Of a stretch of 64,000 nucleotides of DNA, positions 36,471 through 45,042 are shown in pieces. Location: NCBI RefSeq assembly GCF_000353285.1, contig NZ_KB731324.1, positions 3,490,577-3,554,576 on the forward strand, written 5' to 3'. The position numbers and the translations under genes were made by a program. The stretch comes from Leptolyngbya boryana PCC 6306. Its GTDB lineage: Bacteria; Cyanobacteriota; Cyanobacteriia; Leptolyngbyales; Leptolyngbyaceae. Position 1 is the stretch's first letter, and the number at the start of each line of letters is the position of its first letter. The notes beneath the pieces were generated by a model that made no database searches, was not told the origin of the DNA, and saw only the letters and a program-made list of their open reading frames with translations.

Positions 36471-38501
36471 CTAAGATACGAGGTAAGTGTAGCCGCTTAA
36501 ACTGCGTTCATAGTTCTGAAGCAGCAATTGTGACTCTTGCAAGGTAATTCGATTGTCTGCTAATGCGAGTTCAGTCTGAAGTCGAATACTTTCGATCATG
36601 TCTTCAGGATCATATTGCACATAACCCAGCACTTCTTTCATCGTGTCGCCGCGTACCACATGCTGAATTTGGTAGCCTTTGGGCGTGAGTTGGATGTGAA
36701 CAGTGTTTGTGTCACCAAACAAGTTGTGCAAGTTGCCCATAATCTCTTGGTACGCTCCATTCAGGAACATGCCTAAGTAGTAAGGTTCACCAGGCTTTAA
36801 AGTATGCAACTCTAGCACAGGTTTCACATCCCGCAGATCAATAAATTGATCAATCTTGCCATCACTGTCACAGGTGAGATCGGCGAGCGTTACACGGCGC
36901 GTCGGTTCCTCGTTCAAGCGATGAATCGGCATGATCGGGAAGAGTTGATCGATCGCCCAACTATCGGGAGCCGATTGGAAGACTGAGAGATTCATGTAGT
37001 ACATGGATGCCATGATCTGCTCTAGGTCTGCAAGATCGTCAGGGATATAGTCAAGCTGTCGCGAAAAAGTAACAATCTTATGGCAGCACGACCAATACAA
37101 ACGCTCGGCTCTAGCGCGTTCAGTCAGGCTCAGATAACCGAATCCAAACAGATTCACGGCTTCGTCTTTGAACTGAGTGGCATCGTGATACATCTCTAAG
37201 AAATTATCAGAGTTGATCGACGTATAAGTTTCGTAGAGATTTTGCACGATCACATGCTCATTCTCCTTGGCAGGTTCTGGAATCTCAGACGAGACATCGC
37301 TCGTTCCCAGAATGTTGAAGACTAAAACGGATTGATGCGATGCGATCGCTCTGCCACTTTCGCTAATCAAAGTCGGAACGGGAAGATTCGCGATCGTACA
37401 AGCATCTTTCACGGCCGCCACGACATCATTGGCATAGTTTTGAGTCGTGTAATTTTTGGATGCATGGAAATTCGTTTGCGACCCGTCATAGTCCACACCC
37501 AATCCACCCCCAACATCCATGTATTGCATGTTGGCTCCCAGTTTGCAGAGTTCCACATAAATTTGACTCGCTTCTCGCATCGCTTCTTTCAAGACGCTAA
37601 TCGCTGAGATTTGAGAGCCAATGTGAAAATGCAGCAGTTGCAGGCAGCCAAGCATATCGGCTTCTTTTAACCGATTGACGGCATGAATAATTTCAGGAAT
37701 GGTTAAGCCAAACTTAGCGCGATCACCTGCCGAAGTGCCCCAACGCCCAATCCCTTTGGCATTCAACTTGGCACGCACGCCCAAAATCGGTTCGACTCCA
37801 AGTTTTTTGCTCGCTTCGATCGCAAATTCAACTTCTTCGACTTGTTCAAGCACAATGATTGGCGTTTGTCCCAATCGTCGCGCCAACATTGCGGTTTCAA
37901 TGTATTCGCGATCTTTATAGCCATTGCAAATGAGCAGCGCTCCCGGCGTTTTGAGCGATGCTAATGCAATCATCAGTTCAGGCTTTGATCCAGCTTCTAA
38001 TCCAAACTGATGCGGTTGTCCGAATCGCACCAGATCTTCGACCAAATGGCGTTGTTGATTGCATTTCACAGGAAACACGCCCCGGTAGACACCGGGATAG
38101 CTGTATCGTGCGATCGCTTTCGCAAATGCCGAATTAATCCGCTCAATTCGATCTTCCAAAATGTCTGAAAATCGAATCAGCAAAGGCAAGCCTAGATTTC
38201 GCTGTTTCAATGCGTTGACCAAATCGAACAAGTCTAACGATCCGCCACGATTCCCTTTCGGCGAGACGGTGACGTGTCCTGCTGCGTTAATTGAGAAATA
38301 CGGATCGCCCCATCCTTGAATGCGATAAAGCTCTTCGCTATCTTCGATCGTCCATTGTTTCTTCGGTTGAGGCGGTTCAACGGGGCGCGATTTACCGTTC
38401 GATTTGCCGTTCGGCTTGCCCTTTGAGTGATTGCTTGACGCTTCCAACTTCTCTTCAGGCTGTAGATTTTCCGGTTTGGCAGTAGCTGCGCGCTCTCCCA
38501 T
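36471..38501 (-). CDS. speA: Biosynthetic arginine decarboxylase
   Basis: A PLP enzyme converting arginine to agmatine for polyamine synthesis. The 676-aa protein has a low-complexity N-terminal extension (1-50, Lys/Gly/Asn/Ser-rich), then the alanine-racemase-like barrel with the PLP lysine in FPVKCNQQRHLVEDLV, HFHIGSQIS and YMDVGGGLGVDYDGS, and the C-terminal beta domain with the ESGRAI loop. The length is normal for SpeA apart from the extension. It is monocistronic. Confidence 0.96.
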   Translation of the reverse strand: MGERAATAKPENLQPEEKLEASSNHSKGKPNGKSNGKSRPVEPPQPKKQWTIEDSEELYRIQGWGDPYFSINAAGHVTVSPKGNRGGSLDLFDLVNALKQRNLGLPLLIRFSDILEDRIERINSAFAKAIARYSYPGVYRGVFPVKCNQQRHLVEDLVRFGQPHQFGLEAGSKPELMIALASLKTPGALLICNGYKDREYIETAMLARRLGQTPIIVLEQVEEVEFAIEASKKLGVEPILGVRAKLNAKGIGRWGTSAGDRAKFGLTIPEIIHAVNRLKEADMLGCLQLLHFHIGSQISAISVLKEAMREASQIYVELCKLGANMQYMDVGGGLGVDYDGSQTNFHASKNYTTQNYANDVVAAVKDACTIANLPVPTLISESGRAIASHQSVLVFNILGTSDVSSEIPEPAKENEHVIVQNLYETYTSINSDNFLEMYHDATQFKDEAVNLFGFGYLSLTERARAERLYWSCCHKIVTFSRQLDYIPDDLADLEQIMASMYYMNLSVFQSAPDSWAIDQLFPIMPIHRLNEEPTRRVTLADLTCDSDGKIDQFIDLRDVKPVLELHTLKPGEPYYLGMFLNGAYQEIMGNLHNLFGDTNTVHIQLTPKGYQIQHVVRGDTMKEVLGYVQYDPEDMIESIRLQTELALADNRITLQESQLLLQNYERSLSGYTYLVS

Positions 38502-38586
38502 CGTGGCTGCTCCTCACTTTGCGATTCTTAAGCATTCAGTGTATCGCGGAGTTTACGAAATCGAGGTCTTTCGCACTACGTAATTT

Positions 38587-38633
38587 GGGGAGTGGGGGGA
38601 GTGGGGAGATTGACTCCTACTCCCTACTTCCCA
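38587..38633. repeat. STRR-type heptamer repeat, both polarities
   Basis: GGGGAGTG-type units followed after TTGA by CTCCTACTCCCTACTTCCC, giving a purine-rich and a pyrimidine-rich half that could fold into a hairpin. It lies between divergent speA and ndk. Confidence 0.7.
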
Positions 38634-38704
38634 ATTTCATCCCAAACCCCCAATCTGGGCTAATCTAGGTTTGGTAAATTTCATGTCATTCTTGGGAGTC
38701 CAGC

Positions 38705-39154
38705 TTGGAACGCACATTTTTAGCCATTAAGCCTGATGGCGTACAACGTAAATTGGTTGGTGAAATCATTCGCCGCTTTGAAACAAAGGGCTTTACTCTC
38801 GTCGGATTGAAATTCATGAACGTTAGCCGTGAGTTGGCGGAGAGCCATTACGGTGTTCACCGTGAGCGTCCGTTTTTCGGCAGCTTGGTGGAATTTATTA
38901 CATCCGGCCCTGTGGTCGCGATGGTTTGGGAAGGTGACGGTGTGATTGCAGGCGCACGGAAAGTCATTGGTGCGACAAATCCGCTGACGGCTGAACCTGG
39001 CACGATTCGGGGAGACTTTGGTGCAAACATTGGACGGAATTTGATTCACGGTTCAGATGCACCCGAAACGGCTCAAAGCGAAATTGCGCTGTGGTTCAAA
39101 GACGAAGAATTAGTGAATTGGTCGCCGACGATCATCGGTTGGATTCACGAATAA
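38705..39154 (+). CDS. ndk: Nucleoside diphosphate kinase
   Basis: It exchanges gamma-phosphate between nucleoside di- and triphosphates. The 149-aa length is standard. KPDGVQR is at residues 9-15, and the catalytic His lies in [20 protein letters not shown] (IHGSD). The reading frame begins with TTG (38705), which encodes the first residue of the conserved start [11 protein letters not shown]; no in-frame ATG or GTG exists before the conserved region. GGGAG lies 9 nt upstream. Confidence 0.97.
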   Translation: MERTFLAIKPDGVQRKLVGEIIRRFETKGFTLVGLKFMNVSRELAESHYGVHRERPFFGSLVEFITSGPVVAMVWEGDGVIAGARKVIGATNPLTAEPGTIRGDFGANIGRNLIHGSDAPETAQSEIALWFKDEELVNWSPTIIGWIHE

Positions 39155-39169
39155 TCTCGGCTTGACTTG

Positions 39170-39202
39170 AGAAGTCCAACTTTTTGAACAAGTTGGACTT
39201 CT
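39170..39202. terminator. Bidirectional terminator between ndk and ald
   Basis: A perfect 13-bp stem (39170-39182 with 39190-39202, 7-nt loop) between convergent genes, followed by GTAGATTTT on the plus side. Confidence 0.7.
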
Positions 39203-39221
39203 GTAGATTTTGACGATCGCG

Positions 39222-40316
39222 CTAACTCACTAAATCCGGAAACACTTCTTGCACTGCCGGGTGAATCAAATGATGGTTCTGGACATTTAGCCCCTTCGCT
39301 AAGGCAGGATCGCGATCGAGAGCTTCCATCCGATGATTTGCCAATTTCAACACATACGGCAACGTACTATTATTCAAAGCCTGGGTCGCCGTCCAAGGAA
39401 CTGCGCCCGGCATATTTGGGACACCATAATGCACTACGCCTTCTTCAACATACGTTGGAGCCGTGTGTGAGGTCGGATGCAGCGTTTCGATACAGCCACC
39501 TTGATCAACAGCAACATCGACAATGACCGAACCCGATCGCATTTTTTTCACTAATTCTCGCGACACTAAGATCGGCGCTTTCCGTCCTGGAATCAGCACT
39601 GAACCAATCAGTAGATCCGCTTGAGGAACTAATTCTTCGATATGACTCGAATTACTGTAAAGCAGTTCAATTCGCGATCCAAAGACGGATTCTAAATACG
39701 ACAAGCGATCGACATTCACATCTAAAATCGTCACCTGCGCGCCCATTCCCGTTGCCATCCGCGCCGCTTCGGTTCCAACAATTCCTCCACCTAAAATCAC
39801 CACTCGTCCCGGTTTAACGCCGGGAACGCCTCCAAGCAAGACACCTCGCCCACCTTGCTGTCGTTCCAGATATCGCGCTCCAAATTGCACCGATAAGCGA
39901 CCCGCAATGATACTCATAGGGGTCAACAGCGGCAGTCGGCGATCGCTAAGTTCTACAGTTTCATAAGCGATCGCGCTTACCCCTGAATTCAGCAAATGTT
40001 CGGTTAATTCGTGACTAGCTGCCAAGTGCAGGTAGGTGAATAGAATTTGTCCTTTCTGTAAATAGTCATATTCCGCTTTCAAAGGTTCTTTGACCTTAAT
40101 CACGAGTTCACGATCCCAGGCTGCTTTGGCGCTATTGACGATCGTGGCACCGACTTGCACATAATCTGCATCACTAAAGCCCGAACCCTCACCTGCCTTT
40201 GACTCGATCGCGACCGAGTGCCCCTGTTCGATCAGCACCCTCACACTACTCGGACTCAAACCAACTCGAAACTCTTGATCCTTGGTTTCTCTAGGGACAC
40301 CGATTTCCATAGCCAT
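39222..40316 (-). CDS. ald: Alanine dehydrogenase
   Basis: NAD-dependent interconversion of alanine and pyruvate plus ammonium. The 364-aa protein starts MEIGVPRETKDQEFRVGLSP. It shows the substrate region LFTYLHLAAS and the Rossmann motif VVILGGGIVGTEAARMA, plus NMPGAVPWTATQALNNSTLPY near the C-terminus. All are hallmarks of Ald rather than transhydrogenase subunit alpha. The length is about 360, as usual. Confidence 0.95.
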   Translation of the reverse strand: MAMEIGVPRETKDQEFRVGLSPSSVRVLIEQGHSVAIESKAGEGSGFSDADYVQVGATIVNSAKAAWDRELVIKVKEPLKAEYDYLQKGQILFTYLHLAASHELTEHLLNSGVSAIAYETVELSDRRLPLLTPMSIIAGRLSVQFGARYLERQQGGRGVLLGGVPGVKPGRVVILGGGIVGTEAARMATGMGAQVTILDVNVDRLSYLESVFGSRIELLYSNSSHIEELVPQADLLIGSVLIPGRKAPILVSRELVKKMRSGSVIVDVAVDQGGCIETLHPTSHTAPTYVEEGVVHYGVPNMPGAVPWTATQALNNSTLPYVLKLANHRMEALDRDPALAKGLNVQNHHLIHPAVQEVFPDLVS

Positions 40317-40490
40317 TCTCCAGTCGTACTTCTAGTGTAGTCTTCCAACCTAGAGTCAACGGTTGTTTAACATGCAGATCCCATTTATGCAATTCGCTCG
40401 CTAAAATACAGATAAAGAATTGTTAAGCGATTCAACCGCTTTGACTCGTAACAATTTTTACCCCTAAATCTAGGATAGGTTTTGTTTACC

Positions 40491-40661
40491 ATGACGCAGA
40501 TTCAACCGACCGTAACCCCCAAGCTTGAAAATCCGAAATTTGGCTTCAATCAGTATGCAGAACGCTTAAATGGACGTGCCGCAATGATCGGATTTGTGGC
40601 AGCGCTGATTGTAGAATTTGTCACGGGACAAGGCGTTTTGACCTGGCTCGGCTTGCTCTAA
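40491..40661 (+). CDS. High-light-inducible protein (one-helix CAB-like)
   Basis: A 56-aa protein read by hand. It has a short polar N-terminus ([20 protein letters not shown]), then the chlorophyll-binding CAB signature [13 protein letters not shown] (23-35, ExxNGRxAMIGF), which begins the single thylakoid transmembrane helix (about 28-45), ending VLTWLGLL. Hlips bind chlorophyll and carotenoid and protect photosystem II assembly under high light. It has its own terminator, so it is a separate transcript. The short length makes it easy to miss in routine ORF calling. Confidence 0.95.
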   Translation: MTQIQPTVTPKLENPKFGFNQYAERLNGRAAMIGFVAALIVEFVTGQGVLTWLGLL

Positions 40662-40689
40662 GATGTGAATCTTGACTCGATTTGGTTTT

Positions 40690-40731
40690 GTCCCGCCACT
40701 CGATCAAATCGATGAGAGAGCGGGACTTTTG
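40690..40731 (+). terminator. Terminator of the Hlip gene
   Basis: Outer stem GTCCCGC (40690-40696) with GCGGGAC (40720-40726), an inner CTCGAT/ATCGATGAG pairing, and TTTT at 40727-40730. Confidence 0.8.
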
Positions 40732-40856
40732 CTAGTTAGATTTACCCAAATCTGAGAACCAAAAATTTTGAGTCCCCTAGAATTGCGGATTTATGAGTAA
40801 AATAAGCTTACAAGCCGTAAAAAAACTTAACCTATAGCCTCTGAGTCGGCAACTAC

Positions 40857-41828
40857 ATGACCTCAGCAACATCCCTATTTTCTCCGGTAGAAGCGGATCT
40901 ACGTTTACTCACCGAGAATCTTCAAAACCTCATTGGTGCGCGTCATCCGATTCTGTACGCTGCCGCAGAGCATCTATTTAGCGCTGGCGGGAAACGCATC
41001 CGACCCGCGATCGTGCTCTTAGTCGCTCGCGCCACGATGCATGGGCAGGAGATTACTCAACGCCACCGACGCTTAGCTGAAATCACCGAAATGATTCACA
41101 CGGCAAGCTTGGTGCATGACGATGTGATCGACGAATCCGCAACCCGACGCGGTATTCCAGCGGTTCATAGCCGATTTAGCAATCAAGTTGCAGTACTTGC
41201 TGGAGATTTTCTTTTTGCCCAGTCTTCTTGGTACTTGGCGAATTTAGAAAACATCGAAGTGATCAAGCTGCTCTCTGAGGTGATCAAGGATTTTGCAGAA
41301 GGCGAAATTCAGCAGGGATTATTTCGGTTTGATATGGGAATTACGATCGAGTCTTATCTCGAAAAGAGCTATTACAAAACCGCATCTTTAATTGCCAATA
41401 GTTCAAAAGCTGCCGCAATTCTCAGCGATGCTTCTGAAGTCGAGGCACAAAATCTCTATCACTACGGGCGTAATCTCGGTTTAGCGTTCCAAATTGTCGA
41501 TGACATTCTTGATTTCACAGGCTCAACCGAATCTCTTGGCAAACCTGCTGGCTCAGATCTCAGAAGCGGCAATCTCACGGCTCCCGTTCTGTATGCCTTA
41601 GAAGAAAAGCCGTATCTGGAAGACTTAATCGATCGAGAATTTGAACAAGAAGATGATCTCGAACAAGCTTTAGCACTGGTTCGGGATAGCCAAGGGATTC
41701 AGAGAGCGAGAGAACTGGCGTCGCATCACGCTAAATCCGCGATCGAACATCTGGCAGACTTGCCAATGTCTGAATCTCGACAGGCTTTGATCAAACTTGC
41801 TGACTATGTATTAAGCCGCTTGTATTAA
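40857..41828 (+). CDS. sds: Solanesyl/polyprenyl diphosphate synthase
   Basis: It makes the long prenyl chain of plastoquinone from isopentenyl diphosphate. The 323-aa all-helical trans-prenyltransferase has GGKRIRP, the first Asp-rich motif DDVID (in LVHDDVIDESATRRG), the KTASLI segment, and the second motif FQIVDDILD. Small residues rather than aromatics precede the first Asp motif (HTASLVHDD), consistent with long products. The length and start match cyanobacterial solanesyl diphosphate synthases. Confidence 0.93.
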   Translation: MTSATSLFSPVEADLRLLTENLQNLIGARHPILYAAAEHLFSAGGKRIRPAIVLLVARATMHGQEITQRHRRLAEITEMIHTASLVHDDVIDESATRRGIPAVHSRFSNQVAVLAGDFLFAQSSWYLANLENIEVIKLLSEVIKDFAEGEIQQGLFRFDMGITIESYLEKSYYKTASLIANSSKAAAILSDASEVEAQNLYHYGRNLGLAFQIVDDILDFTGSTESLGKPAGSDLRSGNLTAPVLYALEEKPYLEDLIDREFEQEDDLEQALALVRDSQGIQRARELASHHAKSAIEHLADLPMSESRQALIKLADYVLSRLY

Positions 41829-41853
41829 TTCACACAATCGAAATGCAGGTACA

Positions 41854-41878
41854 GGGTAGAGCTATCTACCCTTTTTTT
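41854..41878 (+). terminator. Terminator of sds
   Basis: A perfect 7-bp stem (GGGTAGA, 41854-41860; TCTACCC, 41865-41871) with loop GCTA and a run of seven Ts. Confidence 0.88.
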
Positions 41879-42060
41879 GTGCTGAAAATCTTACTTTTGA
41901 TAGATTCTAACTTTTTAGTATTTTGTCTAGCCCAGATATTATCTTGTTTGATTTCTAACCCCTGAAAGATGAAAACGAAGTGAAATGTTACTAACCTAAA
42001 CACAAGCGAATATGAAAATTCACATTCTGTTTCTGTTTATCGTGTTTTGGTAAAAGAACT

Positions 42061-43329
42061 ATGGCTATTTCAGGACAGCGCCCTCGGATTGCATTAATTT
42101 CGGTTCATGGCGATCCTGCGATCGAGATTGGCAAAGAGGAAGCGGGCGGTCAAAACGTCTATGTGCGGAACGTTGGAGAAGCGCTGTCCCGGCAGGGATG
42201 GCAAGTCGATATGTTTACTCGTCGATCGGATGCCGACCAGCCTGAGATTGTGCAACACACGCCGCATTGCCGCACGATTCGATTAACGGCTGGGCCGCAA
42301 AAATTTATTCCTCGTGATGAATTGTTTGGCTACTTGCCTGAATTTGTCGAAGCTCTGCAACAATTTCAGGCTGACTCAGGATTTCAATATGATTTAGTTC
42401 ATACTAACTACTGGCTGTCTTCCTGGGTCGGTATGACCTTGAAAAAGCTGCAAGGCGTGAAGCAGATTCATACCTATCACTCTTTAGGTGCAGTGAAATA
42501 TCAGTCAATTTCAGCGATTCCTATGATTGCGAAGACTCGCTTAGCGACTGAGAAATTATGTTTAGAAACGGCTGAGCGGATTGTCGCAACGAGTCCACAA
42601 GAGAAAGACCACATGCGATCGCTCGTTTCGACTCACGGCAGCATTGATATTATTCCTTGTGGCACGGATACTCGACGCTTTGGTCATATTTCTCGAATCG
42701 AAGCGCGGCGCGCGTTGGGATTAGAGCAAGATGCCAAGATTGTGTTGTATGTGGGTCGCTTCGATCGCCGAAAAGGAATCGAAACCTTAGTTCGTGCGGT
42801 GGGTCAGTCTCAACTGAAAGACCAAAATTTGAAATTGATCATCGGCGGGGGCAGTCGTCCTGGGCAGAGTGATGGCATGGAGCGTGAGCGTATTGAAGGC
42901 ATCGTCAATGAACTCGGCTTGCAGGATATCACACTGTTTCCGGGTCGTTTAGGGGTTGAAAATCTGCATTTGTACTATGCAGCCGCCGATGTGTCGGTTG
43001 TGCCGAGCCATTATGAGCCGTTTGGATTAGTGGCAATTGAGGCGATGGCAAGTGGAACGCCTGTTGTCGCTTCGGATGTCGGCGGATTGCAGTTTACCGT
43101 CATTCCTGAAATCACAGGCTTGTTAGCTCCGGCAAAAGATGATGCGGCATTTGCCAAGGCGATCGATCGAATTTTGGCAGATCCAAACTGGCGTGATCAG
43201 TTAGGTCAGGCAGGGCGAGATCGAGTTGAGAAGATGTTTAGCTGGGATGGTGTTGCTGCTCAGTTAGGTAAGGTGTATCAACAGGTGCTCAAAGTTCCGA
43301 CAAAAGCACCAGCAGCAGCGATCGCATAG
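42061..43329 (+). CDS. Glycosyltransferase, GT4 family (sucrose-phosphate-synthase/MshA-like)
   Basis: A 422-aa GT-B protein. The glycine-rich N-terminal motif KEEAGGQNVYVRNVGEALSRQGW is typical of the sucrose-phosphate synthase/MshA branch. It then has VLYVGRFDRRKGIETLV and the E-x7-E motif (YEPFGLVAIEAMASG). The cyanobacterial members are often annotated as sucrose-phosphate synthase-like, but the phosphatase domain is absent and the acceptor is unknown. Cytoplasmic. A long (180 bp) leader separates it from the sds terminator. Confidence 0.88.
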   Translation: MAISGQRPRIALISVHGDPAIEIGKEEAGGQNVYVRNVGEALSRQGWQVDMFTRRSDADQPEIVQHTPHCRTIRLTAGPQKFIPRDELFGYLPEFVEALQQFQADSGFQYDLVHTNYWLSSWVGMTLKKLQGVKQIHTYHSLGAVKYQSISAIPMIAKTRLATEKLCLETAERIVATSPQEKDHMRSLVSTHGSIDIIPCGTDTRRFGHISRIEARRALGLEQDAKIVLYVGRFDRRKGIETLVRAVGQSQLKDQNLKLIIGGGSRPGQSDGMERERIEGIVNELGLQDITLFPGRLGVENLHLYYAAADVSVVPSHYEPFGLVAIEAMASGTPVVASDVGGLQFTVIPEITGLLAPAKDDAAFAKAIDRILADPNWRDQLGQAGRDRVEKMFSWDGVAAQLGKVYQQVLKVPTKAPAAAIA

Positions 43330-43354
43330 CTCAGAAATCCGAGTGTTTTGAGAA

Positions 43355-43446
43355 ACACAATGGCTAAAGTGGGCGGCGGCGGTAGATAAGCCTGAAGCGA
43401 AGCACAAAAGCTCTCTACCGTCTGCTCCAACCATGTTGTTCGACCG
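43355..43446 (-). mobile_element. Degenerate integron attC-like site
   Basis: Read on the minus strand, it opens with GTCGAAC (43444-43438), shares GTTGGAGC (43431-43424) with the better site at 44950, and ends with a block similar to that site's right arm (GGCTAAAGTGGGCGGC on the plus strand near 43362-43377). An inner stem, GGTAGA/TCTACC, extends the fold. The crossover end reads ATTGTGT instead of GTTRRRY, so it is probably inactive. It begins 15 nt after the stop of the gene at 43461, as expected for a cassette attC. Confidence 0.5.
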
Positions 43447-43460
43447 TGCCTTATTAACTA

Positions 43461-43850
43461 TTACTGATTTACCAAACCTTGCAATTCGTTAATGTTGATA
43501 TCAATTCCTTGACGCTTTAGATATTGACCCAAATTAATCTGGATAAATAAATCTTTGAGTTCTTCCGCAATCTCTGGGGGCGGACTGCCAGATAATGCGG
43601 TGGCAATTAGTCGTTCTGCGGCTCGTAATTCGCCACACTCGATCGCTAAAGATGCAGCACTACGGTGGAGGACAGATCGAGTAGGTTCGGCATCGAGAAC
43701 GCTAGCAATTAAATTAGCAGCCTGGGTTTCTTGTTCAAACGCTTGTCGGGTCAACTGTGTTGCTTGTTCGATCTCGCCTCTCAAGCGGGCGACTGCGGCT
43801 GCTTCGGCTAAATCCATTGCTTGTTGATGGAGCGTTTGAATCTGGTTCAT
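43461..43850 (-). CDS. Hypothetical helical protein, second gene of a two-gene unit
   Basis: A 129-aa predicted all-helical protein. Ala/Glu-rich helices (LHQQAMDLAEAAAVARLRGEIEQATQLTRQAFEQETQAANLIA) followed by RSVLHRSAASLAIECGELRAAERLI read like two TPR-like helical hairpins. I recognise no family. Its ATG overlaps the stop of the 189-aa gene by 4 bp (43847-43850), so the two are translationally coupled and probably work together. It is followed directly by the attC-like element at 43355. Confidence 0.75.
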   Translation of the reverse strand: MNQIQTLHQQAMDLAEAAAVARLRGEIEQATQLTRQAFEQETQAANLIASVLDAEPTRSVLHRSAASLAIECGELRAAERLIATALSGSPPPEIAEELKDLFIQINLGQYLKRQGIDININELQGLVNQ

Positions 43851-44416
43851 TGGAGTAAGGCTCCTTCGGGATTCCGTTTCGCGCTAACGACAGAAAGCGG
43901 GCGGCTGAATTCTACTACTATGATATAAGCTGGCAACCCTTCTGCATCAGATGCGCCAGTTTGTTCGATTTTCTGCTTGACTCTGGCATTGATTTGACTC
44001 CGATTGCCCTTACGAATCCCAGACACTTCAAGCCGAGCCATGCGCTGAAACGGCAGTGTTGCGGTTGGATCTTGGCTTCCCAACCAGTAGTCAAATCCAG
44101 TACCCTTACGAGAACGTTCAATCACCGTCAGATTGGTTAATTGCAAAATCAATAAAAATGCAATGCCATAAGCCGCTTGCTCGGTTGTATATTCCTCATC
44201 ATTCCAGCATCGCCTTGCTTGTTCTGTAACGGGTTGCCAATTCAACTGGAACTGAGTGGAAAATTCTCCTCCAACTTCGAGAGTTACTCCTGGCTCATGG
44301 GCTGCATCCGTTAGACAAATTGCTCCTGCTTCTGCGATCGCTGCTCCGAAAGCGGGTGTAATTGCGGGAAGTCCTTGGTGAAGGATCTGCAAGTTTAAGA
44401 CTTGAATTTGGCTCAA
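43847..44416 (-). CDS. Hypothetical protein, first gene of a two-gene unit
   Basis: A 189-aa soluble protein starting MSQIQVLNLQILHQGLPAITPAFGAAIAEAG. It has an alpha/beta look in the middle (ITxRCWNDEEYTTEQAAYGIAFLLI) and a basic segment (GIRKGNRSQINARVKQKIEQT) before a final strand region. I recognise no family. Translational coupling to the 129-aa helical partner and the position between two attC-like sites suggest cassette cargo. The order large-then-small with a 4-bp overlap is also typical of many paired accessory modules, but there is no motif evidence for a toxin or defence role. Confidence 0.75.
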   Translation of the reverse strand: MSQIQVLNLQILHQGLPAITPAFGAAIAEAGAICLTDAAHEPGVTLEVGGEFSTQFQLNWQPVTEQARRCWNDEEYTTEQAAYGIAFLLILQLTNLTVIERSRKGTGFDYWLGSQDPTATLPFQRMARLEVSGIRKGNRSQINARVKQKIEQTGASDAEGLPAYIIVVEFSRPLSVVSAKRNPEGALLQ

Positions 44417-44437
44417 AACGCTGTTGTCCCATAAAAG

Positions 44438-44728
44438 CTAGAGGCTCAATTTTACTTTCAATCGATAGAGTTTGTGTCGTTGCTTTTGGCTCACATTTTT
44501 CATGTTCGCCACAATTTTGCCCTGGTTTCCCGCTTCGACTTGCTGCCGAATACCAGGCTCATAGAGTCTGCTGATTGGCGGAAACACTCGAAGCATGAGC
44601 AAGTTAAAGAATGTACTGATAACAGATTTACTTCTTTCTGTCCGATACAGTTTGTCCCCAAGTTTCATGTCCCTCTGACCATATTTCCATGACTTGATTT
44701 GAGAAATGACAAACTTTCTCTTCCTCAC
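44438..44728 (-). CDS. Doubtful small basic ORF
   Basis: A 96-aa frame rich in Lys/Arg, 21 bp upstream of the 189-aa gene and on the same strand. I see no domain. A competing open frame exists on the plus strand. It would be the first gene of the putative cassette, or simply leader DNA. Confidence 0.25.
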   Translation of the reverse strand: MRKRKFVISQIKSWKYGQRDMKLGDKLYRTERSKSVISTFFNLLMLRVFPPISRLYEPGIRQQVEAGNQGKIVANMKNVSQKQRHKLYRLKVKLSL

Positions 44729-44949
44729 TCATCAGTGAATAACTACCAGAGGTTTGAAGATAGAGAAATTTTTCAACTTGTAGTTAACCGATCGCGCTCT
44801 ATTAAGACTTCTTCATGTTTATGCTGCAGCGATCGTTAAAAGTCGGTGGTTGAAGTTTCTTGATTCCTGTCTGCTGATCCTGCCACAAAACTATCTCCAA
44901 CCCTGAAAACCTCAAATTTTCTTGCTCGTTCTTCTATTCTGCTTTGTCG
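44729..44949. other. Non-coding DNA next to the attC-like site
   Basis: About 220 bp of AT-rich sequence between the doubtful ORF and the attC-like site. No gene or clear promoter is visible. Confidence 0.35.
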
Positions 44950-45034
44950 GTCTAACGGCTAAGTTGAGCGGCAACAACTTTCTTTGCATCCAAGCCGATC
45001 GCCTCTGCTTGTCCGCTCCAACGAAGTGTTCGAC
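44950..45034 (-). mobile_element. Integron attC-like recombination site
   Basis: It reads on the minus strand as a textbook attC. The R'' box is GTCGAAC (45034-45028), followed by a 5-nt unpaired spacer, then the L'' box GTTGGAGCGG (45022-45013), which pairs with L' CCGCTCAAC (44971-44963) leaving one extrahelical G. A 41-nt terminal loop region (44972-45012) lies between them. A 6-nt spacer precedes the R' box GTTAGAC (44956-44950), which fits the integrase crossover consensus GTTRRRY exactly. R'' has one mismatch to RYYYAAC. The site starts 8 nt after the stop of the minus-strand gene at 45043, the normal gene-attC spacing in cassettes. Confidence 0.7.
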
Positions 45035-45042
45035 CGCGCTAG

